Shown: piece after piece, positions 24,818 to 32,634 of the stretch | Numbering within the stretch: position 1 is the stretch's first letter | Layout: the number at the start of each line of letters is the position of its first letter | Origin: a bacterium | Lineage (GTDB): Bacteria > B130-G9 | NCBI GenBank assembly: GCA_035527515.1 | Contig: DATLAJ010000091.1 | Coordinates: 1-43,189, forward strand | Reading direction: 5' to 3' | DNA length: 43,189 nt | Position numbers and translations under genes: made by a program | The notes under the pieces: model-generated | Seen by the model: the letters and a program-made list of their open reading frames with translations, nothing else | Databases searched by the model: none | Told to the model about the DNA's origin: nothing

Positions 24818-25375
24818 ATGCCTAGAAAGAGCTCTCGGGACACGGGACCAGAATCACTAACCTTCGGTCAGGGGATGAGGCGCGTTCAGATCGATGGTAA
24901 GGGGCGCATCACTATCCCTGTGCGTTACCGTTCGATTTTCGAGGACGAGTTGCGCGGGGATTGGGTTGTCTATCTGGTTGCGGATAAATCGAGGATAGAC
25001 GTTCTTCCCAAAGAAAGATACGAGGCCAAGTATCGCCGCTTTATGAGGGAAGACAGTTCGGACCCGGATGACGTGAATGCGAGACGGAGGTTCATGGTTG
25101 GGACTGAGATCAAGGGCCTTGACCAGGAGGGGCGGCTGACTCTGTCGAAAGAGATGCAGAAGATTAGCGGGATAGGTTTCCAGGCTGTGCTGCTCTGGAT
25201 GCGAGGTTGGTTGGAATTATGGTCCGACACTAAGTTCGACGCGTGGCTTTCTACGGCACCTTCAATGGACGATTTCGAGAGAAGAATCTGCGAGTCGGAC
25301 AGGTCGCGGTCTTCTGCTCCAGAGCGAGCTGCTGCTTTTGGTCAGAGCGAACCAAAGGACGAATCTGACCAGTAG
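24818..25375 (+). CDS. mraZ: Transcriptional regulator MraZ
   Basis: 185 residues, with two SpoVT/AbrB-like half-domains at ~18-70 (RVQIDGKGRITIPVRYR) and ~93-140 (EIKGLDQEGRLTLSKEMQ). MraZ forms large rings and binds repeats upstream of its own operon, usually repressing dcw transcription. The family is normally 140-155 residues; the extra ~35 here are a polar Ser/Glu/Asp-rich tail after the second domain. It is the first gene after the promoter. Its start is preceded by AAAGGGA, which lies in the leader hairpin, so both autoregulation and translational control are plausible. rsmH follows after 35 bp. Confidence 0.95.
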   Translation: MPRKSSRDTGPESLTFGQGMRRVQIDGKGRITIPVRYRSIFEDELRGDWVVYLVADKSRIDVLPKERYEAKYRRFMREDSSDPDDVNARRRFMVGTEIKGLDQEGRLTLSKEMQKISGIGFQAVLLWMRGWLELWSDTKFDAWLSTAPSMDDFERRICESDRSRSSAPERAAAFGQSEPKDESDQ

Positions 25376-25410
25376 CAGAGGCTGTTGCTTTCATTCTCCG
25401 GAGGGGATTA

Positions 25411-26364
25411 ATGAGGGAGCCTTTTGGGGATATTCATTGTCCAGTTCTGGTCGATGAGGTTTTGGAGAACCTCCGGCCTGTAACAGGCAAGGGCATCTTC
25501 CTCGATGCAACCGTAGGTTTGGGTGGCCATGCGCAGGCTGTTCTCGAGCGCTTTCCCTCTGCCTCAGTTGTGGGGATTGATATCGACAGCGAAGCACTTG
25601 CGCTTTGCAAGAGGCGCCTCGAGCGTTATGGAGAGAGATTCATGGCGATTAGGGGTTCCTACGGGGATTTGGGCGATCTTCTTTCTGAGGCTGGTATCGG
25701 GACTGTGGACTCAATTCTGATGGACACCGGGCTCTCTAGTTATGATATTGGGACGGCAGCGCGAGGCTTCAGCTTCATGCTCGATGGCCCGCTCGACATG
25801 CGTTACAGCCGCAGCTCGCAGCTCGCATCGGCAAGAGACCTCATCAATCGTGAAAACGTAAGAGAACTTCGCAAGATACTGCGTGATTTTGGCGACGTTC
25901 CATTCGCAGGCCGACTGGCCGCCGCTATCGTCGAGGCGCGAGGGAAGACGGCGATCAGGACCACCGGCGAGCTGGCTGCGGTCGTGAGGCGCTCGATTGG
26001 GCGCCGGTTGGGGCACGGCAAGGTTGAGAGTTTTCTTGCGAAGGTGTTTCAGGCGTTCCGGATTGCGGTCAACCGCGAGCTGGATGTGCTCGATGCGGGC
26101 TTGCAGCAGAGTATTGCCGCGCTTGCCAGCGGGGGTCGCCTGTTGGTGGTCTGCTATGAATCGCTCAGCCACAGGTTGACCAAGCGGGTGTTCCGGGAGC
26201 ACGAGAGGGGCTACGTTCGCCCGGAGGATGCTGCCATGGGGACGTTCGAGCCAAGTGCGGAGATTCGGATAGTCAACAGGAAGGCGATTGGAGCATCGGC
26301 GTCCGAGGTTGCTAGAAACATTCGGAGTCGGAGTGGGGGACTTAGGATTGCGGAGCGTCTTTAG
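25411..26364 (+). CDS. rsmH: 16S rRNA (cytosine-1402 N4)-methyltransferase
   Basis: RsmH (MraW) methylates C1402 of 16S rRNA in the decoding centre using S-adenosylmethionine. The 317-residue protein has HCPVLVDEVLENLRP at the start, SAM-binding DATVGLGGHAQAVL (~33-46) and GIDIDSEAL. RGFSFMLDGPLDMRYS (~117-132) and VFQAFRIAVNREL (~211-223) follow. The usual SFHSLEDR motif is CYESLSHR here and the usual DLGVSS is DTGLSS, so the protein is more divergent than average, but the catalytic framework is intact. The ATG follows CGGAGGGG. The ftsL ATG comes immediately after its stop codon. Confidence 0.95.
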   Translation: MREPFGDIHCPVLVDEVLENLRPVTGKGIFLDATVGLGGHAQAVLERFPSASVVGIDIDSEALALCKRRLERYGERFMAIRGSYGDLGDLLSEAGIGTVDSILMDTGLSSYDIGTAARGFSFMLDGPLDMRYSRSSQLASARDLINRENVRELRKILRDFGDVPFAGRLAAAIVEARGKTAIRTTGELAAVVRRSIGRRLGHGKVESFLAKVFQAFRIAVNRELDVLDAGLQQSIAALASGGRLLVVCYESLSHRLTKRVFREHERGYVRPEDAAMGTFEPSAEIRIVNRKAIGASASEVARNIRSRSGGLRIAERL

Positions 26365-26691
26365 ATGAGAGGCGAGGCCAGGTTTAACGATACGATGTTT
26401 TATTTATTTACAATCGGCATCCTTCTTGCCAGCGCGCTCTTCTATCTCTGCCAGAGCTTTCGCATCATGAACCTCAAGTGGGAGATATCTGGCCTCAAGT
26501 CCCAGTATCAAAGCCTCGCACGTAGCGGGGATGGCTTGAAGGTGAGGCTCGCGGGATTGAACGATCTTCCGGAGTTGGAGAAGAGGGCAATAAGGCTGGG
26601 CTTCGTTCATCCCAAGCCCGGTGAGATGCTGATCTTACACAAAGAGGACCTAAACGATGGGGCGACGAGGGTTGCTAGTCATAAACGGTAG
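26365..26691 (+). CDS. ftsL: FtsL-like cell-division membrane protein
   Basis: A 108-residue bitopic protein: short polar N-terminus, one transmembrane helix (~11-30, MFYLFTIGILLASALFYLC) and an extracytoplasmic coiled-coil-like part (LKWEISGLKSQYQSL, ~37-51). A segment like the FtsL/DivIC tail follows (LPELEKRAIRLGFVHPKPGEM, ~68-88). FtsL works with FtsQ and FtsB to activate FtsW-FtsI. Sequence similarity in this family is weak, and the call rests on topology and its place between rsmH and ftsI. It starts directly after the rsmH stop and overlaps ftsI by 35 bp. Confidence 0.85.
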   Translation: MRGEARFNDTMFYLFTIGILLASALFYLCQSFRIMNLKWEISGLKSQYQSLARSGDGLKVRLAGLNDLPELEKRAIRLGFVHPKPGEMLILHKEDLNDGATRVASHKR

Positions 26692-28537
26692 TAAGCGTCG
26701 CGGGCCGCAAGCGGGGCAGATAGTCCACACTCGGCAGCCAAGGAAGCTCGATTCGCAGGCGTTGCGGATGCTGGCCGTGCTGTTGGTGTTCATTTTGCTT
26801 GCGGGTCTTAGTGTGTTCAGACTCCTTTGGATTCAGGTGTTGAAACACGACGATTACATGAGAATCGCCGAGTCGCTTCACACCAGAAGGCTGGCGCTCC
26901 CGGCAAAGCGGGGCAAGATACTTGACTGTCGTCTCCGGACGCTTGCGGGGAGCCGGGAGACGCTGTCCTTTTGGGCATACGCACAAGAGTTGACGGATGC
27001 CGACAAGAAAATCGCCAGGAGCCGGCTTTCTGGCTTTCCGGGCATTTCAGAAGGAAGTCTGGATGAGGCGTTTGGCGAGAAGGCGCGGTTAGTCTGGCTG
27101 CGTCGCTTCTGCGACGAGAATACTGCCCTGCGGCTTGAGAGCCTTCAGGTGCCCGGGGTCGGCTATACAGTTGAGCATAGGCGCTATTACACTTGTGATT
27201 GGGTGAGCAACATCGTCGGGTTCGTCAACGCTTTGGGCGATGCCATTGAGGGGGTGGAGCACAAGTTTGACAAGCTGCTGTCGGGCAAACCTGGCACGGT
27301 GGTAATAAATCCCTACGTGCGTTTGGAGGGTGCGCCGCTAACACAAGGGGTGTTGGAGCCTCCCGTAAACGGCAATAACATTGTTCTCACGATTGATAGC
27401 GCCATCCAATACATTCTCTACAGGCATCTTCGCGAGGCCTGTCAATCATGGAACGCGCCGCTTGCCCTCGGCCTGATTATGGACTCCAAAACGGGCGCGA
27501 TACTGGGGATGGCGACTTATCCAACTTATTCCTCATCTAATCATAGACAGAGCTATACTGCTCACGACCTCGGCCATATTCCGGCCTATTTGGCCAACCT
27601 TTGTGAGCCCGGAGGCCTTTACAAGGCACGCTGCCTCACCGACCTTTTTGAGCCGGGCTCCCTTCTTAAGGTATTCGTGGTCGCTGCAGCGCTGGACATG
27701 AACAAGGTGAGGCGCTACGAGACGTTTTTCTGCGAGAACGGTTCGTTCAAGGTGGGGAAGTCGAGGATCTCCGACTGGCATCCATTTGGCGAGCTGACCG
27801 TGGAGGATATTCTGGCCGAATCGAGCAACATTGGGATGTCCAAGATCGGGATGCGGCTCACGCCTCGCCTGCTGCATGAGTACTTGATGCGTTTCGGGTT
27901 TCTGAACAAGCCGGGAGTGGGCCTGTTCGGAGAACCCGCGCCACGGGTCAAGGCACTGTCCCAGTGGGACGAGGAATACACCTGTTTCGTGTCGTTTGGA
28001 CAGGGGCTCTCACTGTCGGCAGTTTCCCTTGTGTCGGCCATGTCCGCGATTGCCAATGACGGAATGCTCATGCAGCCCTATTTAGTGGCGGCCGTTCAGG
28101 ACTCCAGCGGAAACATCGTCTATCAGACTCGTCCGAGAGTTATCAGAAGAGTCATCAGGGCAAGCACGGCGAGGACAGTCGTGAGCATGATGCGCAGGGT
28201 CGTAACTGAGGGCTCGGGACACAGGGCAGCTGTTGACGGGGTGTCTGTCTGTGGGAAGACGGGCACTGCACAGGTGTTCGATCATCAGACGGGGCACTAT
28301 TCGCACGAAGACCTCATCACCTCCTTCATAGGTTTCGCGCCGGCTGAAGACCCGCAAATCGCGCTACTCATAAGCGTCTTCAGCCCGCGACACGCACAGC
28401 GAGAGATATGGGGGAGCACTGTTGCTGCCCCCATTTTCTCCGCTGTCGCAAGCCACGTCCTTGCCTACCTTGAGGCCAGAAAGTCGCCGTTTCTTCAGAT
28501 GGCCAAGGACAAGCGATTGGAGGCAGCATCAAGTTGA
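26657..28537 (+). CDS. ftsI: Septal penicillin-binding protein (FtsI/PBP3-type transpeptidase)
   Basis: 626 residues: cytoplasmic tail, one membrane helix (~37-60), a dimerisation domain starting near KRGKILDCRLRTLA (84-97), a linker with VEHRRYYTCDWVSNIVGFVN, and the transpeptidase domain from ~240. The catalytic motifs are complete: SLLK with nucleophile Ser335 and Lys338 (in FEPGSLLKVF), SSN 389-391, and KTG 534-536 in VCGKTGTAQV. There are no PASTA repeats. It crosslinks septal peptidoglycan with FtsW. The start overlaps ftsL by 35 bp, and the stop overlaps the TTG start of murE as TTGA. Confidence 0.95.
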   Translation: MGRRGLLVINGSKRRGPQAGQIVHTRQPRKLDSQALRMLAVLLVFILLAGLSVFRLLWIQVLKHDDYMRIAESLHTRRLALPAKRGKILDCRLRTLAGSRETLSFWAYAQELTDADKKIARSRLSGFPGISEGSLDEAFGEKARLVWLRRFCDENTALRLESLQVPGVGYTVEHRRYYTCDWVSNIVGFVNALGDAIEGVEHKFDKLLSGKPGTVVINPYVRLEGAPLTQGVLEPPVNGNNIVLTIDSAIQYILYRHLREACQSWNAPLALGLIMDSKTGAILGMATYPTYSSSNHRQSYTAHDLGHIPAYLANLCEPGGLYKARCLTDLFEPGSLLKVFVVAAALDMNKVRRYETFFCENGSFKVGKSRISDWHPFGELTVEDILAESSNIGMSKIGMRLTPRLLHEYLMRFGFLNKPGVGLFGEPAPRVKALSQWDEEYTCFVSFGQGLSLSAVSLVSAMSAIANDGMLMQPYLVAAVQDSSGNIVYQTRPRVIRRVIRASTARTVVSMMRRVVTEGSGHRAAVDGVSVCGKTGTAQVFDHQTGHYSHEDLITSFIGFAPAEDPQIALLISVFSPRHAQREIWGSTVAAPIFSAVASHVLAYLEARKSPFLQMAKDKRLEAASS

Positions 28538-30060
28538 GGCTCAGCGAAGTCTTAAGGGCGGTTGTAGTCCGGGCCACGAAGGGCGAGATGAGCCCGGAGG
28601 TCAGGGAGCTATGCTCTTCGTCCCAGAGCTCCTCACGTTCCACGGCTTTTTTCGCCGTTAGGGGCTTCACAAAAGACGGACATGACTTCATCCCTGATGT
28701 GATCAAAAGGGGCGCCGCAGCAGTTGTGCTTGACAGAGAGGATGTCTTTGAGCGACTCAGCTCGGATGTTTCTGAAGGCTGGCCACCACTCGTTCTCGTT
28801 GAAGATGCACGCTCCGCCCTCGCTGTCGCTGCGTCCAACCTGAACGGCAACCCCAGCGAGCACATGAAGCTCGTCGGCATCGTCGGCACAAATGGTAAGA
28901 CCAGCGTCTCGTACCTTCTGGAGTCGGTCCTCGGAATGCTCGCTGGGGTCGGCGTGATCGGGACGATCAGCTATCGCTACCCTGGCAGCGAAGACATCGC
29001 CTCGCTGACAACGCCGGACCCGGTCCGGCTTCAGCAATTGCTGGCGGAGATGCACAAGCGAGGCGTTGAGACCGTCATTCTGGAGACCTCGTCACATGGC
29101 CTCGTGCAGGGGCGAGTGGACGGGTGCAGGTTCGCCCTCGGGGTATTCACGAACATCACGTCTGAGCACCTCGACTTTCACGGCACTTTCGAGAACTACC
29201 TAGCCGCCAAGCTCAGCTTCTTCGAGCGTCATCTTGATCCGACGAGGACGGCAGAAGCCGCAGCTGTGATAAACCTCGATGACAAGTATTCGGCCCAATT
29301 CCTGGCCGCATCGAGGGTGAAGACCAGAACCTACTCGCTCGAAAACGACGCCGCCGACTTCCTTGCCAGGCAAATACGGCTATCTCAGGATGGCACGGAC
29401 TTCGAGGTCAGAACCCCTGACGCCACGCTTCCCATCAAGACTGCGCTCATCGGGGCACACTCGGTCCAAAACTGCCTCGCCGCGATCGCAGCCTCTGCCG
29501 CTCTTGGAGCGAGCTCGGAGCAGATGGTCTCGGGTATCGCGTCGCTCAAGGGAGTCCCAGGACGGTTCGAGAAGGTCTCCTGCGGACAGGATTTTCTCGT
29601 GGTGGTAGATTTCGCTCACACGCCAGACGCCATCGCCAAGACGCTCGAAACGGCGCGGCAGCTCGTGCGCGGCCGTATAGTCTCCGTGCTGGGCGCTGGC
29701 GGCGACCGCGACGCGGCCAAGCGCGGCCCAATGGGGCAAATGGCGGCGAAGTTGAGCGACGTCTGTGTCATCACCTCCGATAATCCACGGACGGAGGACC
29801 CGCTCAAGATCATACAACAGGTCGAGCGAGGCGCGCGGTCCATGGGTTCGGCTAAGGTCGTTGTCGAACCTGACCGGCGTGACGCCATAGGATTTGCTCT
29901 CGGCCTAGCGGCCCCGGGAGACGCCGTCCTGATACTTGGCAAGGGGCATGAGACATATCAGATTGTAGGAACCACTCGGCATCCTTTTGATGACCGGACG
30001 GTGGCGCGAGAGCTTCTGGAGACGATGAGACACCCCATCAGGACCGGGAGAGCCCGATGA
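28534..30060 (+). CDS. murE: UDP-MurNAc-tripeptide synthetase, meso-diaminopimelate type
   Basis: MurE adds the third amino acid to UDP-MurNAc-dipeptide. The 508-residue Mur ligase has Walker A GTNGKTS (118-124), an ETSSHGL motif (184-190), the lysine normally carbamylated (Lys226 in YLAAKLSFF) and the C-terminal DNPR (416-419). DNPR is the signature of meso-diaminopimelate rather than lysine specificity, so a DAP-type peptidoglycan is predicted. TTSDPxx-like TTPDPVRLQ marks the UDP-substrate region. The start is TTG at 28534, with GGAGG ~11 nt upstream, and overlaps the ftsI stop. Its own stop overlaps the murF start as ATGA. Confidence 0.96.
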   Translation: MRLSEVLRAVVVRATKGEMSPEVRELCSSSQSSSRSTAFFAVRGFTKDGHDFIPDVIKRGAAAVVLDREDVFERLSSDVSEGWPPLVLVEDARSALAVAASNLNGNPSEHMKLVGIVGTNGKTSVSYLLESVLGMLAGVGVIGTISYRYPGSEDIASLTTPDPVRLQQLLAEMHKRGVETVILETSSHGLVQGRVDGCRFALGVFTNITSEHLDFHGTFENYLAAKLSFFERHLDPTRTAEAAAVINLDDKYSAQFLAASRVKTRTYSLENDAADFLARQIRLSQDGTDFEVRTPDATLPIKTALIGAHSVQNCLAAIAASAALGASSEQMVSGIASLKGVPGRFEKVSCGQDFLVVVDFAHTPDAIAKTLETARQLVRGRIVSVLGAGGDRDAAKRGPMGQMAAKLSDVCVITSDNPRTEDPLKIIQQVERGARSMGSAKVVVEPDRRDAIGFALGLAAPGDAVLILGKGHETYQIVGTTRHPFDDRTVARELLETMRHPIRTGRAR

Positions 30061-31505
30061 CGTCGCCGGTTCAGATACAGCAGCTGGCGAGAATCGTGGG
30101 CGGGCAGATGCTGTATCCGCCGCTTCACCCGATCTACGTGACGAGCTTCTCGATCGACACGCGCACCCTCAAGCAGGGGGATGTCTTTGTGGCGATCAAG
30201 GGCCCGCATTTCAACGGGAACGATTTCGTTGAGAAGGCGTTTCTGAAGGGAGCGTGCTGCGCGATTGTATCGAGGCTGAGGTGGCATCTAAAGGCCAAGC
30301 GCCAGGAGATAGCAGAGCTCGGGCCTGGCCCACTCATCGCGGTTTCGGACACCACCCAAGCCCTAGCCAAGCTCGGCACATATTTCCGCAGGAAGCTACG
30401 GGCCAAAGTCATAGCCGTTACCGGAAGCATCGGCAAGACTGCGACCAGGGAGATGCTCGCCGCAGTACTTGGCCGCTCCGGCAAGACCTATCAGTCTCGA
30501 AGCAACTACAACAACGTTTATGGGGTGCCGCTTTCGATCTTTGAGGCCAGACCGGATTGTGAATACCTCGTGGTGGAGCTCGGCATGAATGCTAAGGGCG
30601 AGATTGCCCAGCTCGCCGACATCTGTCAGCCTGATTACGGAGTGGTAACGAACGTATCCACGTGCCACACGGAGTTCTTCGAGTCGCTTGACGATGTGGC
30701 GGACACAAAGGCCGAGCTGTTCGAGAAGCTGCCCGAGAAAGGAGCTCTCTTTGTGAACGCTGACGATAGCCGGCTCGAGAGCCGGACCCATCTTGCCAAG
30801 TGCAAGGTTGTGGGATTCGGCCTTTCGGCGGGAGAGTTCAGGGGCGACAACCTCAGGTCGCTGGGGGAGAATGGCACAGCCTTCGAGGTGTTCTATGGCG
30901 GCGAGTCGCATTCGCTTAGGTGCCCTCTTTTGGGGGCGCACAACGTCAAGAATGCGCTGGCTGCCGTTGCGGTCGGCAGACATCTAGGCATGTCCTGGGA
31001 CGCGATCGTAGCGGGGCTTGCGGACACCAGTTCCCTTCCACATCGCGTCAATCTGGTTGGCAGTCGTGACGGGCGCCTTCGAGTGCTGGACGACTCCTAC
31101 AACTCATCGCCGGCGGCCGTTCGCGCGGCCATCGACACCTTGCTCGTGCTGCGTGGCGATGTTGACCCCGCAAGGTCAGTCATTCTCGTGCTTGGGGACA
31201 TGCTGGAGCTGGGTCGGCTATCTGAATCGGAACACTACAAAGTCGGGGTTTACGTCGGCTCGCGACCCATAGACCAGCTGTTTCTGCTGGGGCCGCTTTC
31301 TAAGCATACTGCAAGGGGGGCGTGCGATTCGGGGATGGCGCCCGAACGGATACATCACTGTCAGTCTATCTATGACCTAAAGAGCGCGCTCGACGAGGTG
31401 CAGGACGGCGCTTGGGTGCTTGTGAAGGGCTCCCGAGCCTGGGCATTGGACCGCCTCGTTGACAGGTTGTGCGGCGAATCACGCCAAAAGGTGCTGATCA
31501 GGTAA
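30057..31505 (+). CDS. murF: UDP-MurNAc-tripeptide-D-alanyl-D-alanine ligase
   Basis: MurF adds D-Ala-D-Ala to give the UDP-MurNAc-pentapeptide. The 482-residue protein has an N-terminal MurF domain (SIDTRTLKQGDVFVAIKG, 32-49) and Walker A GSIGKTAT (123-130). It continues with SNYNNVYGVPLSI, VVELGMNAKGEIAQL and a C-terminal domain with DDSYNSSPAAVRAAID (~343-358). The ATG lies in an ATGA overlap with murE, so the two are translationally coupled. Ddl, which makes the D-Ala-D-Ala substrate, is not in this window. Confidence 0.95.
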   Translation: MTSPVQIQQLARIVGGQMLYPPLHPIYVTSFSIDTRTLKQGDVFVAIKGPHFNGNDFVEKAFLKGACCAIVSRLRWHLKAKRQEIAELGPGPLIAVSDTTQALAKLGTYFRRKLRAKVIAVTGSIGKTATREMLAAVLGRSGKTYQSRSNYNNVYGVPLSIFEARPDCEYLVVELGMNAKGEIAQLADICQPDYGVVTNVSTCHTEFFESLDDVADTKAELFEKLPEKGALFVNADDSRLESRTHLAKCKVVGFGLSAGEFRGDNLRSLGENGTAFEVFYGGESHSLRCPLLGAHNVKNALAAVAVGRHLGMSWDAIVAGLADTSSLPHRVNLVGSRDGRLRVLDDSYNSSPAAVRAAIDTLLVLRGDVDPARSVILVLGDMLELGRLSESEHYKVGVYVGSRPIDQLFLLGPLSKHTARGACDSGMAPERIHHCQSIYDLKSALDEVQDGAWVLVKGSRAWALDRLVDRLCGESRQKVLIR

Positions 31506-31541
31506 CATGGTTAAGGGATCAATCGAGGGGAGATAGGCGAC

Positions 31542-32624
31542 TTGTTCTACCATCTCATTCTGCCGTTGCAAAGGTATTTCACGCCGCTGAACGTTTTCAG
31601 GTACATCACATTGCGAGGGGCAGGGGCCCTAGTAACCTCACTGTGCCTGTGTCTCATCATGGGACCATTTGTCATCCGCCGGCTCCAAAGGTGGGGCCTT
31701 ACGCAGTTCATACGCGACGATGGCCCTCGCGCACATCTTGCTAAGAAGGGCACGCCGACTGCAGGCGGCATCATGATCGTCCTCAGCGTCGTCATCTCCG
31801 TGCTGCTTTGGGCAGACCTCGGCAACATATATGTATGGATAACGGTCGGAGCACTCGTCACATACGGGCTTGTGGGGTTCGCCGACGATGTCCAGAAGAC
31901 GATTAGAAAAAGCTCTAAAGGGCTCTCGGCAAAGTCCAAAATAGCCCTCCAACTTGGCATTGCCCTGGCGGTCGGCATCGCACTCATCGCATTCTCCGGG
32001 GAGCACAACGCAACCTCTCTTCAGTTCCCCATCACCAAACATGTAACTCCGAATCTCGGTTACGCATATCTCGTGGTTGTGGCGCTCGTTCTCGTCGCCA
32101 CTACAAACGCTGTGAACCTAACAGACGGCCTCGACGGTCTCGCAACAGGCGTCTCGAGCATGACGATACTCACGCTTGGAGCGCTCGCCTACGTCGCCGG
32201 ACACAGCATACTTGCCAACTACCTGCACACGATGTTCATCCAAAACAGCGGCGAAGTATCGGTCGTCTGTCTCGGTCTGTTCGGGGCTGGCCTCGGTTTC
32301 CTCTGGTGGAACACATTCCCGGCGGAGGTCTTCATGGGCGACACGGGCTCCATGGCCATCGGAGGGGCAATCGGCACCGTGGCGCTCCTGTGCAAGCACG
32401 AATTTCTGCTGCCGATCCTCGGCGGAGTATTCGTAATTGAGGCTATCTCAGTGATCGTCCAGGTGATTGGTTTCAAGTCAACCGGCAAGAGGGTTTTCCG
32501 CATGGCCCCGTTTCATCATCACCTAGAGCTAAAGGGGTGGCACGAGGCAAAGGTGGTCTCAAGGATGCTGATAATCTCGTTCATTTTTAGTCTCATCGCT
32601 ATCGTTGTTGTTAAGGTCAAATGA
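31542..32624 (+). CDS. mraY: Phospho-N-acetylmuramoyl-pentapeptide transferase
   Basis: MraY moves phospho-MurNAc-pentapeptide to undecaprenyl phosphate to make lipid I. The 360-residue protein has about ten membrane helices. Its catalytic motifs are FADDVQK (~107-113) with the metal-binding Asp pair, NLTDGLDGLATG (~191-202), FMGDTGSMAIGG (~265-276) and the histidine-rich FHHHLELKGWHEAKVV loop (~325-340). Translation starts at TTG (31542), supported by GGGGAGA upstream and by the family start pattern FYHLILPL...LNVFRYITLRGAGA. The murD start lies just after its stop. Confidence 0.96.
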   Translation: MFYHLILPLQRYFTPLNVFRYITLRGAGALVTSLCLCLIMGPFVIRRLQRWGLTQFIRDDGPRAHLAKKGTPTAGGIMIVLSVVISVLLWADLGNIYVWITVGALVTYGLVGFADDVQKTIRKSSKGLSAKSKIALQLGIALAVGIALIAFSGEHNATSLQFPITKHVTPNLGYAYLVVVALVLVATTNAVNLTDGLDGLATGVSSMTILTLGALAYVAGHSILANYLHTMFIQNSGEVSVVCLGLFGAGLGFLWWNTFPAEVFMGDTGSMAIGGAIGTVALLCKHEFLLPILGGVFVIEAISVIVQVIGFKSTGKRVFRMAPFHHHLELKGWHEAKVVSRMLIISFIFSLIAIVVVKVK

Positions 32625-32634
32625 CACAGGGCTA

